This document shows positions 22,574-31,947 of a stretch of 40,455 nt of DNA, one piece after another. The notes beneath the pieces were generated by a model that had not been told where the DNA came from, did not search any database, and saw nothing but the letters and a program-made list of their open reading frames with translations. A program made the translations under genes and the position numbers. The number at the start of each line of letters is the position of its first letter. Positions within the stretch are counted from its first letter, which is position 1. The stretch is from Candidatus Aminicenantota bacterium (GTDB lineage: Bacteria > Acidobacteriota > Aminicenantia > JAMOAD01), in contig JAMOUT010000059.1 in assembly GCA_027061995.1 (NCBI GenBank), positions 1-40,455 on the forward strand, read 5' to 3'.

Positions 22574-23923
22574 ATGGATTTTGAAGAAAAAGTAAAAGAT
22601 ATTATAAATCTTTCAAAAAAGATGGGAGCGGAAGAATCCGATATTACCATTATTCTTAATAATATTAAGGACATGGAGATTAGGAACGGAAAATTGGAGA
22701 AATTTTCCGATAATATCAGCAGGAAAGGTAAACTAAGATTATTTAAAAAAGGGAAAAGCAGTATCATCTATTTTTCCGAATTTAATGATAAAAAGCTAAA
22801 AAACCATATTATGAAATCACTGTCATTTCTCGAACTTTCAACTGTTGATTTTGCCAATACCCTTCCGGCTGAAAATGAAATAGGAAAAGTTAAAAATGAC
22901 CTTGATTTGTATGATAAAAATAATATGGGATTTTCAATAAACAGATTAACAAATAATCTTATTAAGATGGAAAATTCCGCTTTCGATTATAGCTCCAAAA
23001 TAAAACATAGTGAAGGAGCATCCTATCAATTCATCGAAAGCGAGATATTTTTCGCAAATTCACAGGGATTTTTATCCGATTTTAAGACAAGTTCTCACTC
23101 TTATTATATTTCAGTAATCGCAGAAGAGAACGGAAGAAAGGAGGACGGATCTTATTGGAGTGAAAATATCCATTTTAATTCTCTTGAAATTCCGGAATTC
23201 TTAGGGGCAAAAGCGGCTGAACAAGCTGTCGGGAAAATAGGCTCCAAAAAACCTTTAACAGGGGAATATACCGTTGTTTTTAACAATCTTAGTGCAAGTT
23301 CAATATTGGAAGAATTTGCCGAAATGATTAGAGGGGATCTTATTTATAATAAAAGTTCTTTTTTTTCTGAAAAATTGAATGATAAAATAGCATCCGATAA
23401 AATCTCCATAGAAGATAATCCTTTGATAAAAGGGTTAGTTATGTCAAGACCTTTTGACGGAGAGGGAGTATTATCAAAACGAACCGAAATATTGGAAAAA
23501 GGGGTGCTAAAATCTTATCTGTTAAACACTTATACCGCCAACAAGTTAAAAATTAAAAACACCGGTAATTCTCTATTGTCAGCGGAATCCGATCAAATCT
23601 CCCCCTCCAATTTTTTTATAAAACCTTCTGATATTGATGAAACTGATTTAATAGATTCCGTAAAAAAGGGGATATATATAACTTCAATAATGTCTGCCGA
23701 TAATATAAATAAAACAACAGGCGATTTTTCATGGGGAGCAGAAGGTTTTATGATTGAGCGGGGAAAACTTACAAACCCTTTAAGTGAATTTACGATAGCC
23801 GGTAATATTATGAATCTTTTTCAAAATATAGTTGAAATCGGTGATAATTCGGATTTCAATAGAAACACTATCTCTTCGCCATCTTTTATGGTGGTTAAGG
23901 GAATAACAATAGGAGGTAGATAA
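22574..23923 (+). CDS. pmbA: TldE/PmbA-family protease subunit
   Basis: A 449-residue protein of the TldD/PmbA family. It carries the family N-terminus (KKMGAEESDITI), a middle region ending in FDGEGVLSKRTEILEKG, and the C-terminus GDFSWGAEGFMIERGKLTNP. It lacks the HExxxH active site of TldD, so it is the non-catalytic PmbA/TldE partner. TldD/TldE complexes degrade or mature peptides, for example modified peptide natural products. No tldD is in this window. Its promoter abuts the ATG (leaderless). The stop shares a base with the next gene start (TAATG). Confidence 0.9.
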   Translation: MDFEEKVKDIINLSKKMGAEESDITIILNNIKDMEIRNGKLEKFSDNISRKGKLRLFKKGKSSIIYFSEFNDKKLKNHIMKSLSFLELSTVDFANTLPAENEIGKVKNDLDLYDKNNMGFSINRLTNNLIKMENSAFDYSSKIKHSEGASYQFIESEIFFANSQGFLSDFKTSSHSYYISVIAEENGRKEDGSYWSENIHFNSLEIPEFLGAKAAEQAVGKIGSKKPLTGEYTVVFNNLSASSILEEFAEMIRGDLIYNKSSFFSEKLNDKIASDKISIEDNPLIKGLVMSRPFDGEGVLSKRTEILEKGVLKSYLLNTYTANKLKIKNTGNSLLSAESDQISPSNFFIKPSDIDETDLIDSVKKGIYITSIMSADNINKTTGDFSWGAEGFMIERGKLTNPLSEFTIAGNIMNLFQNIVEIGDNSDFNRNTISSPSFMVVKGITIGGR

Positions 23924-24666
23924 TGAAAAAAACAATAGTTCTTATTTTTATCATCATTTTGGGGATATCTTTTATTTATTCCTCGGAAACAACAAAAAAA
24001 GAAGATTTTTTTAAGAGAATCGATAATCTTTTTGAAATGCGTAAAGATGTATCAAATCTGAAAAAAGGGATTGCCCTTCTTGAAAATTATGTTAAAAAGA
24101 ATCAATCCTATGATGCTTATTGGAGACTTGCAAAATTCTATTATCAATACGGAGAAAGAGTTCCCAAAAATAAAAGAAAAAACATTTTTTTTAAAGCGGT
24201 GAACTATGGAAGAAGAGCCCTACTTTACAATAAAAACAGAGTTGAAGGACATTTTTGGCTCGGAGTCGCTTACGGAAAATACGGAGAAGCAAAAGGGATT
24301 TTCAAAAGTTTATCCTTGGTAAAACCCATAAAGCAAGAGATGAAAAGGGTGATTGAATTGGATGAAAATTATGAATGCGGGGGAGCATACAGAGTTCTCG
24401 GGAGATTATATTTCAAAGTTCCCGGAATTATGGGGGGAAGCAAATCAAAATCTCTCGAATATTTATTAAAAGAAAAAAAGATGTGCCCCTCTAATATTCT
24501 CGGAAGATATTATCTTGCGGATACATTAAGAAAAGTCGGAAAGAAAAAAGAAGCGATTGCAGAATTGGAATATATTTTAAATTTAAAAGTCGTTGATCCG
24601 AGATGGGCTCCAGAATATGATTTGGTCAGAAAGGATGCGGAAAAATTATATAAAAAATTAAAATGA
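23923..24666 (+). CDS. Exported TPR-like protein
   Basis: A 247-residue protein with a signal peptide (about 1-20, ending IYSSE) and helix-pair repeats: NLKKGIALLENYVKKN, YDAYWRLAKFYYQYGER, EGHFWLGVAYGKYGEAKGI, GAYRVLGRLYFKVPG and LGRYYLADTLRKVGKKKEA fit TPR-like units. The middle GYG/KSLSLVKPIK region resembles the TatT-type TRAP-associated periplasmic proteins, but no TRAP transporter genes are here. AGGAGG precedes the ATG. It overlaps the following gene by four bases and may work with it in the periplasm. Confidence 0.75.
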   Translation: MKKTIVLIFIIILGISFIYSSETTKKEDFFKRIDNLFEMRKDVSNLKKGIALLENYVKKNQSYDAYWRLAKFYYQYGERVPKNKRKNIFFKAVNYGRRALLYNKNRVEGHFWLGVAYGKYGEAKGIFKSLSLVKPIKQEMKRVIELDENYECGGAYRVLGRLYFKVPGIMGGSKSKSLEYLLKEKKMCPSNILGRYYLADTLRKVGKKKEAIAELEYILNLKVVDPRWAPEYDLVRKDAEKLYKKLK

Positions 24667-25577
24667 AAAATATAAATAAAATATTAATTTTCCTATTATT
24701 AATTAATTTTTCCATTCTCTCTTTCACAAAAGAAAGGATAAATTTCATAAAAAAAGGGAATGATTTTTATTTTTTCAAATACTCTGGAAAAACGATTTCC
24801 ATGAAAAAGAATAATAGTAAGTTTGAGCCTACATACATTGATATCCCGACAGAATCACTGCAAAATATAAATTTCAGGAAAATTAATAATAATTTTTACC
24901 TATACATCAAAATCAACAATAATAAACTGATATACAAACTCAATAATAAAAGATGGGAAAAGATAGTTTGTATAGAACAATCCGATATTAAAAAAGGATT
25001 ATTTCCCGAACCATATAATAAAATAGAAAACCTTAATAAAAATAATTCCGATTTTCAATTTGGGGAAATAAAGAACAATATTATAATTTCCGGTAATATA
25101 AGATATATTCTTCCCGAAACATTCGACACTTTTTATATGGAAAAAGATAAAATATATACACTAAGCTATCAAAAGGATACTCTCTTAATTAAAAAGTTTA
25201 AGGTTAAAGCGGGACTCCCTTATCCTCCACTTAATGTCATAAGAACTTTTGAACACAATTATTCATTGTATTCGGAAGAATATCTTAATAAAATCAGTTG
25301 GGCTCCAAACCCGATGAATTCAACAATCTTGAATTATTATATATATAAAAGAGATACCAAAGTCTCGGACTCTAATTTTGTCTTTGAGGCAAAAATAACT
25401 CCCAAAACATATTTTTATCTTGACAGAGAGCTAAAAAAAGAGGATGAAAACAGATTTGTTTACGGAGTCTCGGTTGTGGATATAACTCTCGGAGAAAGTG
25501 ATATTGTAACAACAACGGGAAAAACGATAAAACCTACAATAGGACCTATAAAAGCATATTGCTTTAATAATCAATAA
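24663..25577 (+). CDS. Secreted protein with C-terminal fibronectin-III-like domain
   Basis: A 304-residue protein with an N-terminal signal peptide (about 1-20, INKILIFLLLINFSILSF). The first two thirds are beta-rich and Asn/Lys-rich with no family I recognise. From about residue 195 (PYPPLNVIRTFE) to 290 the pattern SWAPNPMNSTILNYYIYKRD with FVYGVSVVDITLGES resembles a fibronectin type III domain. No lipobox cysteine is seen. It overlaps the TPR gene by four bases without its own ribosome site, so translation is coupled. The function is unknown; an envelope or surface role is inferred. Confidence 0.7.
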   Translation: MKNINKILIFLLLINFSILSFTKERINFIKKGNDFYFFKYSGKTISMKKNNSKFEPTYIDIPTESLQNINFRKINNNFYLYIKINNNKLIYKLNNKRWEKIVCIEQSDIKKGLFPEPYNKIENLNKNNSDFQFGEIKNNIIISGNIRYILPETFDTFYMEKDKIYTLSYQKDTLLIKKFKVKAGLPYPPLNVIRTFEHNYSLYSEEYLNKISWAPNPMNSTILNYYIYKRDTKVSDSNFVFEAKITPKTYFYLDRELKKEDENRFVYGVSVVDITLGESDIVTTTGKTIKPTIGPIKAYCFNNQ

Positions 25578-25588
25578 GGAGAATTTTA

Positions 25589-26902
25589 ATGGAAGAAGCA
25601 ATTAAAAAATATCCGTTTTTTCATCCCGCAACAAAATTGTATCGTTTCAGTATTCTTATATTTGTGAGTCTTCTGACTTTCGGAAGCTATTTTGCTTATG
25701 ATATCATAGGCGCTGTTGCCCCCACACTTGTCAGAGAACTCGGTGCAAAAAGGGGAACCATAGGAAGTTTTTACACTATGTATAGCATTGCAGCGATTCT
25801 CTCGGTTTTCATAGGGGGACTTTTAATTGATAAACTTGGAACAAGAAAAGCCAGCATGATATTTTCCATTCTGGTTTTCATAGGAGCTGCCATAGTTGCC
25901 TTTGCCAATAGTATTCCGATTCTTTTTCTCGGAAGATTTATTTTCGGAGCGGGAGCCGAACCTCTTGTTGTAGCTCAAAGCGCTATTCTTGCGAAATGGT
26001 TTAAAAACAAGGAGCTTGCCCTCTCTTTCGGATTAGCTCTAACCGTCAGTAGGCTCGGAACTCTTTTTAGTTTTAACACAGGTGAATTGATTTCAAAACA
26101 TTACGGCAGTTATAAATATGCATTATATGCAGCAGTTATTTTTGTTTTAATCTCACTTGCAGCAAACATAATATATATTTTCATGGATAGATACGGAGAG
26201 AAAAAATTAAAATTAAAGGAAGAGGGTTCGGAAGAGAAGATAGTATTTAAGGATATTAAAACATTTAATTCCTCATTTTGGTATGTAACAATTTTATGTG
26301 TTACTTTTTATTCCGCCATATTCCCTTTCACAGCTCTATCAACTGACTTTTTTGTGGATAAATGGCATATACCCCGAGTCGCACCTGCAGGAGGAAGTTT
26401 TATGCATCAGGTTTTCAATAATTTTTTTCATATGTTTAATACTGCCGGAGGTATTACATCCATTATTATTTTTGCATCCATGATTGCCGCCCCTTTTGCG
26501 GGATATCTTGTTGACAAAATAGGTAAAAGAGCTTCCCTTATGATCATAGGCTCTCTGATTATGATTCCGGCTCATCTGCTGATGGGGATAACTCACATAA
26601 ATCCAATCTATCCCATGATAGCTCTCGGTGTGGCTTTTGTTCTTGTTCCCGCCGCAATGTGGCCGTCAATCCCTCTTGTAATAGAAAAGGAAAAAGTTGG
26701 AACAGCTTTCGGACTAATGACTACGATTCAAAATATAGGTCTTGCCCTCTTTCCTTTTCTTAACGGAAAATTGAGAGATATAACCCATAATTATACCGCA
26801 AGCATGATTATGTTTTCCGCTCTCGGTTTTATCGGATTAATATTTGCATATCTATTAAAAAGAGCTGACGCCAGAAATGGCGGAGTTTTGGAAAAACCGT
26901 AA
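25589..26902 (+). CDS. MFS transporter
   Basis: A 437-residue major facilitator superfamily permease with about twelve helices. The loop 2-3 signature is seen as GGLLIDKLGTRKASM at about 72-86, and the equivalent repeat in the second half is GYLVDKIGKRASLM. A longer loop around residue 265-285 (APAGGSFMHQ) separates two helices of the second half. The substrate cannot be told; the general form fits organic acid or nitrate-type carriers. AAGGAG lies ahead of the ATG. It follows the FN3-like gene by eleven bases and may share its transcript. Confidence 0.88.
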   Translation: MEEAIKKYPFFHPATKLYRFSILIFVSLLTFGSYFAYDIIGAVAPTLVRELGAKRGTIGSFYTMYSIAAILSVFIGGLLIDKLGTRKASMIFSILVFIGAAIVAFANSIPILFLGRFIFGAGAEPLVVAQSAILAKWFKNKELALSFGLALTVSRLGTLFSFNTGELISKHYGSYKYALYAAVIFVLISLAANIIYIFMDRYGEKKLKLKEEGSEEKIVFKDIKTFNSSFWYVTILCVTFYSAIFPFTALSTDFFVDKWHIPRVAPAGGSFMHQVFNNFFHMFNTAGGITSIIIFASMIAAPFAGYLVDKIGKRASLMIIGSLIMIPAHLLMGITHINPIYPMIALGVAFVLVPAAMWPSIPLVIEKEKVGTAFGLMTTIQNIGLALFPFLNGKLRDITHNYTASMIMFSALGFIGLIFAYLLKRADARNGGVLEKP

Positions 26903-26924
26903 ATAAATATTTTCGAGGTAAGAA

Positions 26925-27848
26925 ATGAAAAAAAAATTAATTTTATTATCAATTATTCTTTCAGTTGCTTTTATTTTCATATCAAGTTGTAAAAAACAGG
27001 AAAATCCCGAGATAAAAAAGTGGAAAACAGCGATTCTCAAAAAAAGAGCTGCCGAAGACAAGGAATTTAAAACTTCACCCACATCCCCGATAGCAGGATT
27101 AAACAGATTAACGGCATCTCCCGATAAAACAAGTTATATTATTTTTAAAGAGGGAAATTTTGAACTTATAAATAAAAAAACCGATGATAGTTTAATATCC
27201 GTATTTAAAAAAGATAACAAATGGTTTTGGGAAGTTTTTGATAAAGACTTTTTTTGCAAAGCTTCGGGAAAACCGGTTGAATCAGGGAAACCACTTGAAG
27301 GAGATATCACTTGTAAATATAATAGATACAACTTTCTCGTTTATCCCCTTGATTCAAGATTGGTTCTTGTATCTTTTGACCCGGAAAAAAAAGAGGTAAA
27401 GGAATTTACCCGCAGATACTATTATCCGCCAAATCCCGATTACAGAGTCAAAGCAAAAATTATAAGACTCGACAAAAAGGATGAAGTTAAAATGATAACA
27501 AGTCAGAATCTTATTAAGACATCTTATAGATACGCAAGAATAGAATTTAAAATCAACGGGAAAAAGGAACATCTGTTTGCCTATAAAAAAGATCTCTCGA
27601 AAAAACCCGGCGAAGGATATCTCTTTATCCCGTTTAAAGATAAAACAAACGGAAAAGAGACATACGGAGCGGGAAGATTCCTTGAAATCAAAGAACCTGC
27701 GGGAGACAGTTTTATCCTTGATTTTAACGAAGCTTTTAACCCTCTATGCAATTATGCTCCCGTATGGAATTGTTCATATCCCCCTTCGGAAAACATACTT
27801 AATATTCCGATAAAAGCGGGTGAAAAAAAGTATCCTATAGAACATTGA
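26925..27848 (+). CDS. DUF1684 lipoprotein
   Basis: A 307-residue lipoprotein: the signal peptide ends in the lipobox ISSC, so Cys 22 or its near neighbour is lipidated. The mature part is a DUF1684 protein: KKRAAEDKEFKTSPTSPIAG near the start, YPPNPDYRVKA in the middle, then FIPFKDKTNGKETYGAGRFL and DFNEAFNPLCNYAPVWNCSYPP at the end. DUF1684 is widespread, but its activity is not established. The conserved cysteine pair (NPLC, WNCS) may form a disulphide in the periplasm. GAGG lies before the ATG. It ends 20 bases from the convergent rdgB gene. Confidence 0.85.
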   Translation: MKKKLILLSIILSVAFIFISSCKKQENPEIKKWKTAILKKRAAEDKEFKTSPTSPIAGLNRLTASPDKTSYIIFKEGNFELINKKTDDSLISVFKKDNKWFWEVFDKDFFCKASGKPVESGKPLEGDITCKYNRYNFLVYPLDSRLVLVSFDPEKKEVKEFTRRYYYPPNPDYRVKAKIIRLDKKDEVKMITSQNLIKTSYRYARIEFKINGKKEHLFAYKKDLSKKPGEGYLFIPFKDKTNGKETYGAGRFLEIKEPAGDSFILDFNEAFNPLCNYAPVWNCSYPPSENILNIPIKAGEKKYPIEH

Positions 27849-27867
27849 TTAAGACAATATAATAGAA

Positions 27868-28470
27868 CTACAAAATAATATTTTTATTTAAATTTAAATA
27901 TTTGACCATTTTTTTTATGGCTCTTCCTCTGTGAGAATATAAATTCTTAATTTCAGGTTCTATTTGAGCAAAGGTTTTTTTTAGCGGTTTATAGTAAAAC
28001 AGAGGATCATACCCGAATCCGTTTTCCCCCGTCGGTTTTTCCGTAATATAACCGCAAACTTTACCTTTAAATGTTTTTATTGTTTTTCCTTTAAAAGCCA
28101 AAGCTATTACTGTTATAAAACAAGCTTTTCGCTCCTCACCTTTTTTATTTTTAAGTTTATCAAGAATAATCCTATTTCTCTCCTCATCCGTTTTTCCTAT
28201 TCTTGCGGAATATACCCCCGGAAAGCCATTCAGAGATTCAACCGATAAACCGGAATCTTCCCCTATTACAGGATAATCACTTATCTTTGAATAGAATAAA
28301 GCTTTTAAAATAGCGTTTTCTTCAAAGGATGCTCCTGTTTCCTCAATATCATAATGATCCTTAAATACCTCATCCATACTTTTTATTATATAATCTGTAT
28401 CTTTAAAATATGATTTAAATTCTCTTAATTTTCCCGGGTTTTTCGTTGATAGTATTAAAATCTTATGCAT
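27868..28470 (-). CDS. rdgB: XTP/dITP pyrophosphatase (RdgB/HAM1)
   Basis: A 200-residue housekeeping enzyme that hydrolyses non-canonical purine triphosphates (dITP, XTP) to monophosphates to keep them out of DNA and RNA. STKNPGKLREF is at the N-terminus, GEDSGLSVESLNGFPGVYSAR follows in two parts, GENGFGYDPLFYY is the substrate loop and SHRGRAIKKM closes the fold. The start overlaps the end of mgtC by eight bases. Confidence 0.95.
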   Translation of the reverse strand: MHKILILSTKNPGKLREFKSYFKDTDYIIKSMDEVFKDHYDIEETGASFEENAILKALFYSKISDYPVIGEDSGLSVESLNGFPGVYSARIGKTDEERNRIILDKLKNKKGEERKACFITVIALAFKGKTIKTFKGKVCGYITEKPTGENGFGYDPLFYYKPLKKTFAQIEPEIKNLYSHRGRAIKKMVKYLNLNKNIIL

Positions 28471-29119
28471 CTATCTCTTCTAATTTGAATTCCTTTACCC
28501 CTTCCAATGAATAAGCCCTGCTGATGATACTATCCCTATCAAAATCTTGTGCCGAAAACATAAAATCCCAATAATATATGGTATCTATTTTTCCGTGTGA
28601 AAAATTTATTATTGATTTTTCATCTATCTTGAATTTTTCAAAAATATCATTATTTTCCAAAGGAAATGTTGATTTTATTGATAGTTTGTATTTTTTCTCC
28701 ACCATCTCTATTCTGTCCTCAATAGACTTTAAAACCGCCAATATAATAACTATGAAAAATGTTGATACAACTGCAACTATATAATAACCTGCTCCTATTG
28801 TAATTCCTATTGAGGCCGTAACCCATAGAGTTGCGGCTGTTGTTAAACCGTGAATCTCGCCCCCTTTTAATTTCATAATTGTTCCAGCTCCGAGAAAACC
28901 TATTCCCGTTATAATATTAGCTGCAATTCTCGAAGGATCACCGAGAAAATGGGAGCCCATTTTAACAAGCTCAAAAGAGATAATTGTTAAAAGAGTTGAA
29001 CCATAACAAATGAGTATCATTGTTCTGAATCCCGCCGCCTTACCCTTAAAACCTCTCTCTATCCCTATAAGTCCTCCGAGAAAAAAAGATAATAAAAGTT
29101 TAAGCAATATTATTTTCAT
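28463..29119 (-). CDS. mgtC: MgtC/SapB-family membrane protein
   Basis: A 218-residue inner-membrane protein. Helices fill residues 1 to about 130, with the family motifs GGLIGIERGFKGKAAGFRT, NIITGIGFLGAGTIM and GLTTAATLWVTASIGI. A soluble C-terminal domain of about 75 residues follows, ACT-like in the best-known members. MgtC proteins affect magnesium homeostasis and ATP synthase activity in pathogens; in other bacteria the function is open. AGGAAAA precedes the ATG. It is cotranscribed with rdgB downstream and perhaps with the zinc-ribbon gene 16 bases upstream. Confidence 0.9.
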   Translation of the reverse strand: MKIILLKLLLSFFLGGLIGIERGFKGKAAGFRTMILICYGSTLLTIISFELVKMGSHFLGDPSRIAANIITGIGFLGAGTIMKLKGGEIHGLTTAATLWVTASIGITIGAGYYIVAVVSTFFIVIILAVLKSIEDRIEMVEKKYKLSIKSTFPLENNDIFEKFKIDEKSIINFSHGKIDTIYYWDFMFSAQDFDRDSIISRAYSLEGVKEFKLEEIDA

Positions 29120-29134
29120 CAGATTTTCCTACTA

Positions 29135-29398
29135 TTAATTTTCATCACTTTTCTTTGATATAAGTTTTTCAAATTTTTCCTTTGCTTCCTCTTTTTTCTT
29201 TTTTCCTATCAGGAAAGCTGAATCCATCCTTTCGTCAACTTTCTCTTTTTTTATAACCTCTTTTTTAAGAAGATCTTCAAGAGAATGCTTTTTTTTCTCT
29301 CTGTTTTTCTCAACTTTAATTATCTCTTCACTTTCTTTATCAATCCACAAAACAGTTCTGCATCTCGGGCACATTATTTTCATAATATTATCACTCAT
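29135..29398 (-). CDS. Small CPRC-motif charged protein
   Basis: An 87-residue protein with CPRC at about 10-13 and otherwise highly charged helical sequence rich in K and E (KKKHSLEDLLKKEVIKKEKV). A single CxxC is half a zinc ribbon, so it may dimerise around a metal or be part of a decayed ribbon. I recognise no family. There is no ribosome site. A TGTTATCAT extended -10 lies about 14 bases upstream, so it may be leaderless. It precedes mgtC and rdgB. Confidence 0.65.
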   Translation of the reverse strand: MSDNIMKIMCPRCRTVLWIDKESEEIIKVEKNREKKKHSLEDLLKKEVIKKEKVDERMDSAFLIGKKKKEEAKEKFEKLISKKSDEN

Positions 29399-29642
29399 GA
29401 TTTATGATAACAAAAAATCAATAATTATTAAAGATTATCTATAAATAATCACTACTGTCCCGAAAAAAGATAAAATTGAAAAACCATGTTTAAACTATAT
29501 CGAGCAGTCGTCTCTTTGTGTAGCAAAGCAACTTCAACCTAAGCAACCGATTTCATGACAAAACAATATTTTGACGAATATAGATTCCTTTATTTTATTA
29601 TTAAAAAGAGCTATAATTTCAGATATTCGTAGGAGGTTAATT
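29399..29642. other. Divergent intergenic region before the M3 peptidase
   Basis: It holds the extended -10 for the leftward small gene and, for the rightward gene, TATAAT at 29612-29617 with a weak -35 (TTTATT) and AGGAGG at 29631-29636. No RNA gene is seen. Confidence 0.5.
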
Positions 29643-31757
29643 ATGAAAAAAGTTAGTCTATTATTTATTGTCTTAATTCTTTTTACTGTTTTATATTCAA
29701 GAGGGAATAATAGTGATAATCCTTTCTTTCACCCTTTTAAAACACCTTTCGGTGCGCCCGATTTTACCAAGATAAAAACAGAGCATTATATGCCCGCATT
29801 TAAAAAAGGGATAGAGGAACATCTTGAGGAGATAGACACCATAGTAAATAATAAAGCAAAACCGACTTTTAAGAATACAATCGAAGCTCTTGATAGGAGT
29901 GGGGAGCTTTTAAGAAAAGTTTCTTCGGTATTTTTTAATCTTCTTGCAGCTGACACTAATGATAAAATGCAGAAAATAGCACAGGAGATTACCCCTCTTC
30001 TTTCAAAACATGAAGATGATATTCTGCTTAATGTAAAGCTTTTTGAAAGGATAAAAGATGTTTATAAACAGAAAGACAGATTAAAACTAAACACAGAACA
30101 AAAGACCGTTCTCGAAAAATATTATAAGGATTTTGTTCGAGGCGGAGCAAACCTTTGTGAGAAAAATAAAGAAAAACTCAGAGAGATAAATAAAAAAATC
30201 TCTCTTTTGACTCTTAAATTCGGAGAAAATCTTCTTAAAGGGGATAATGAATGGAAAATGGTTTTGGATAAAGAGAGTGATCTTAAAGGACTTCCTCAAG
30301 ATATTATTGAGGGTGCCGCAAAAGCAGCTGAAAAAGCGGGCTTAAAAGGTAAATGGCTTTTCACCCTTCATAAACCCTCTTGGATCCCTTTTCTACAATA
30401 CTCCGAAAGGAGAGATTTAAGAGAGAAAATATATAAAGCATGGATGAACAGAGGGGATAATAATGATAAATATGACAATAAAAACATAGTGAATGAAATA
30501 GTGAATCTCAGACTTGAGAAAGCAAGATTATTCGGTTTTAAAAATCATGCTTCTTATGTCCTTGATGTTAATATGGCTAAAACTCCTGATAAAGTTTATG
30601 ATTTGCTTTATAAGGTTTGGAAACCCGCTTTGGAAAGAGCGAAAGATGAAGCGAAAGAATATCAACTGATGATATATAAAGAGGGTAAAAAATTCAAACT
30701 TATGCCTTGGGATTGGTTTTATTATGCGGAAAAAATGAGAAAAGAGAGATATGCTCTTGATGATAATATGCTTAAACCATATTTTGAACTTGAAAATGTC
30801 AGAAAAGGGCTTTTTATGGTTGTTAATAAATTATATGGAATCAAATTCATAGAGAGAAAAGATATCCCTGTTTATCATAAAGATGTAAAAGTTTTCGAGC
30901 TTAAGGATGCGGACGGAACCACCATAGGAATAATATATATGGATAATTATCAGAGAGCTTCAAAAAGAGGGGGAGCATGGATGGATGCTTTCCGAAAAGA
31001 GGTTAGAATTGACGGTAAAAGAATAATACCGATAGTTTATAATGTAACAAATTTTCCTCCGAAGATTCCGGGAAAACCCGTTCTTTTAAACATTGATCTG
31101 GTTAGAACAATGTTTCATGAATTCGGACATGCTCTCCACGGGTTATTATCTCAATGCACATATTACAGAGTTTCGGGAACAGAAGTTTCAAGAGATTTCG
31201 TGGAACTTCCTTCTCAAATAATGGAAAATTGGGCAATCGAACCCTCTGTTATGAAGATGTATGCAAAGCACTATAAAACAGGTGAGCCTATTCCCGATGA
31301 ACTTATTCAAAAGATAAAAAAATCAGGTTATTTTAATCAGGGATTTGCAACCGTTGAATATCTTGCCGCATCTTTTCTTGATATGGATTGGCATACCATA
31401 ACTGAAAACAAAAAATACGATGTTGATAAATTTGAAAAAGAAGCCATGGGTAAAATCGGTCTCATTTCCGAGATAATACCGAGATACAGAAGCACATATT
31501 TTGCTCATATATTTGCGGGCGGATATTCCGCTGGATACTACAGTTATATATGGGCAGAGGTTCTTGATGCCGATGCTTTCGCACTTTTTAAGAAAAGAGG
31601 GATTTTCGACAGGAAAACCGCAACCGATTTCAGAAACTATATACTTGCAAAAGGAGGGTCAGAAGATCCTATGATACTTTATAAAAAGTTCAGAGGAGAG
31701 GAGCCATCGATAGAACCTTTGTTAAAAAGAAGAGGATTACTCAAAAAGGATAAATAA
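29643..31757 (+). CDS. dcp: Exported M3-family metallopeptidase (Dcp-like peptidyl-dipeptidase)
   Basis: A 704-residue zinc peptidase of family M3 that cleaves short peptides. HEFGH is at 492-496 in MFHEFGHALHG, and the conserved C-terminal GGYSAGYYSYIWAEVLDADA with a PGKP segment upstream mark the oligopeptidase fold. The protein begins with a signal peptide (MKKVSLLFIVLILFTVLYS), so it is periplasmic or surface-bound, unlike the cytosolic enterobacterial Dcp. I start at the ATG at 29643 because AGGAGG precedes it; a frame opening 24 codons earlier has no support. It probably feeds on imported or extracellular peptides. Confidence 0.92.
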   Translation: MKKVSLLFIVLILFTVLYSRGNNSDNPFFHPFKTPFGAPDFTKIKTEHYMPAFKKGIEEHLEEIDTIVNNKAKPTFKNTIEALDRSGELLRKVSSVFFNLLAADTNDKMQKIAQEITPLLSKHEDDILLNVKLFERIKDVYKQKDRLKLNTEQKTVLEKYYKDFVRGGANLCEKNKEKLREINKKISLLTLKFGENLLKGDNEWKMVLDKESDLKGLPQDIIEGAAKAAEKAGLKGKWLFTLHKPSWIPFLQYSERRDLREKIYKAWMNRGDNNDKYDNKNIVNEIVNLRLEKARLFGFKNHASYVLDVNMAKTPDKVYDLLYKVWKPALERAKDEAKEYQLMIYKEGKKFKLMPWDWFYYAEKMRKERYALDDNMLKPYFELENVRKGLFMVVNKLYGIKFIERKDIPVYHKDVKVFELKDADGTTIGIIYMDNYQRASKRGGAWMDAFRKEVRIDGKRIIPIVYNVTNFPPKIPGKPVLLNIDLVRTMFHEFGHALHGLLSQCTYYRVSGTEVSRDFVELPSQIMENWAIEPSVMKMYAKHYKTGEPIPDELIQKIKKSGYFNQGFATVEYLAASFLDMDWHTITENKKYDVDKFEKEAMGKIGLISEIIPRYRSTYFAHIFAGGYSAGYYSYIWAEVLDADAFALFKKRGIFDRKTATDFRNYILAKGGSEDPMILYKKFRGEEPSIEPLLKRRGLLKKDK

Positions 31758-31787
31758 ATTTTTAGTTAATAATTATTTATATTAAAT

Positions 31788-31860
31788 AACTGAAAGCTCA
31801 AGACTCAACATTTTGTTTCGCACCGATTTAAAAGAAGTTCAAGGCTCGGTAATTTAACAA
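31788..31860. repeat. Diverged copy of the 319-350 repeat arm
   Basis: The segment around 31819-31849 aligns with about 305-335 at roughly three bases in four over 31 bases (CGCAC...TTTAAAA...AAGGCT.GG). It lies between the M3 peptidase and the small Cys-rich gene. The rest of this 190-base gap is AT-rich with no gene. Confidence 0.35.
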
Positions 31861-31947
31861 TTTTTCTGTTTTCTGTTGAACTTAGTGAAAGTATGTTATC
31901 AGTATATAAATGTCATATGTTTAATTTAAGCTGATTAGGAGTTTTCA

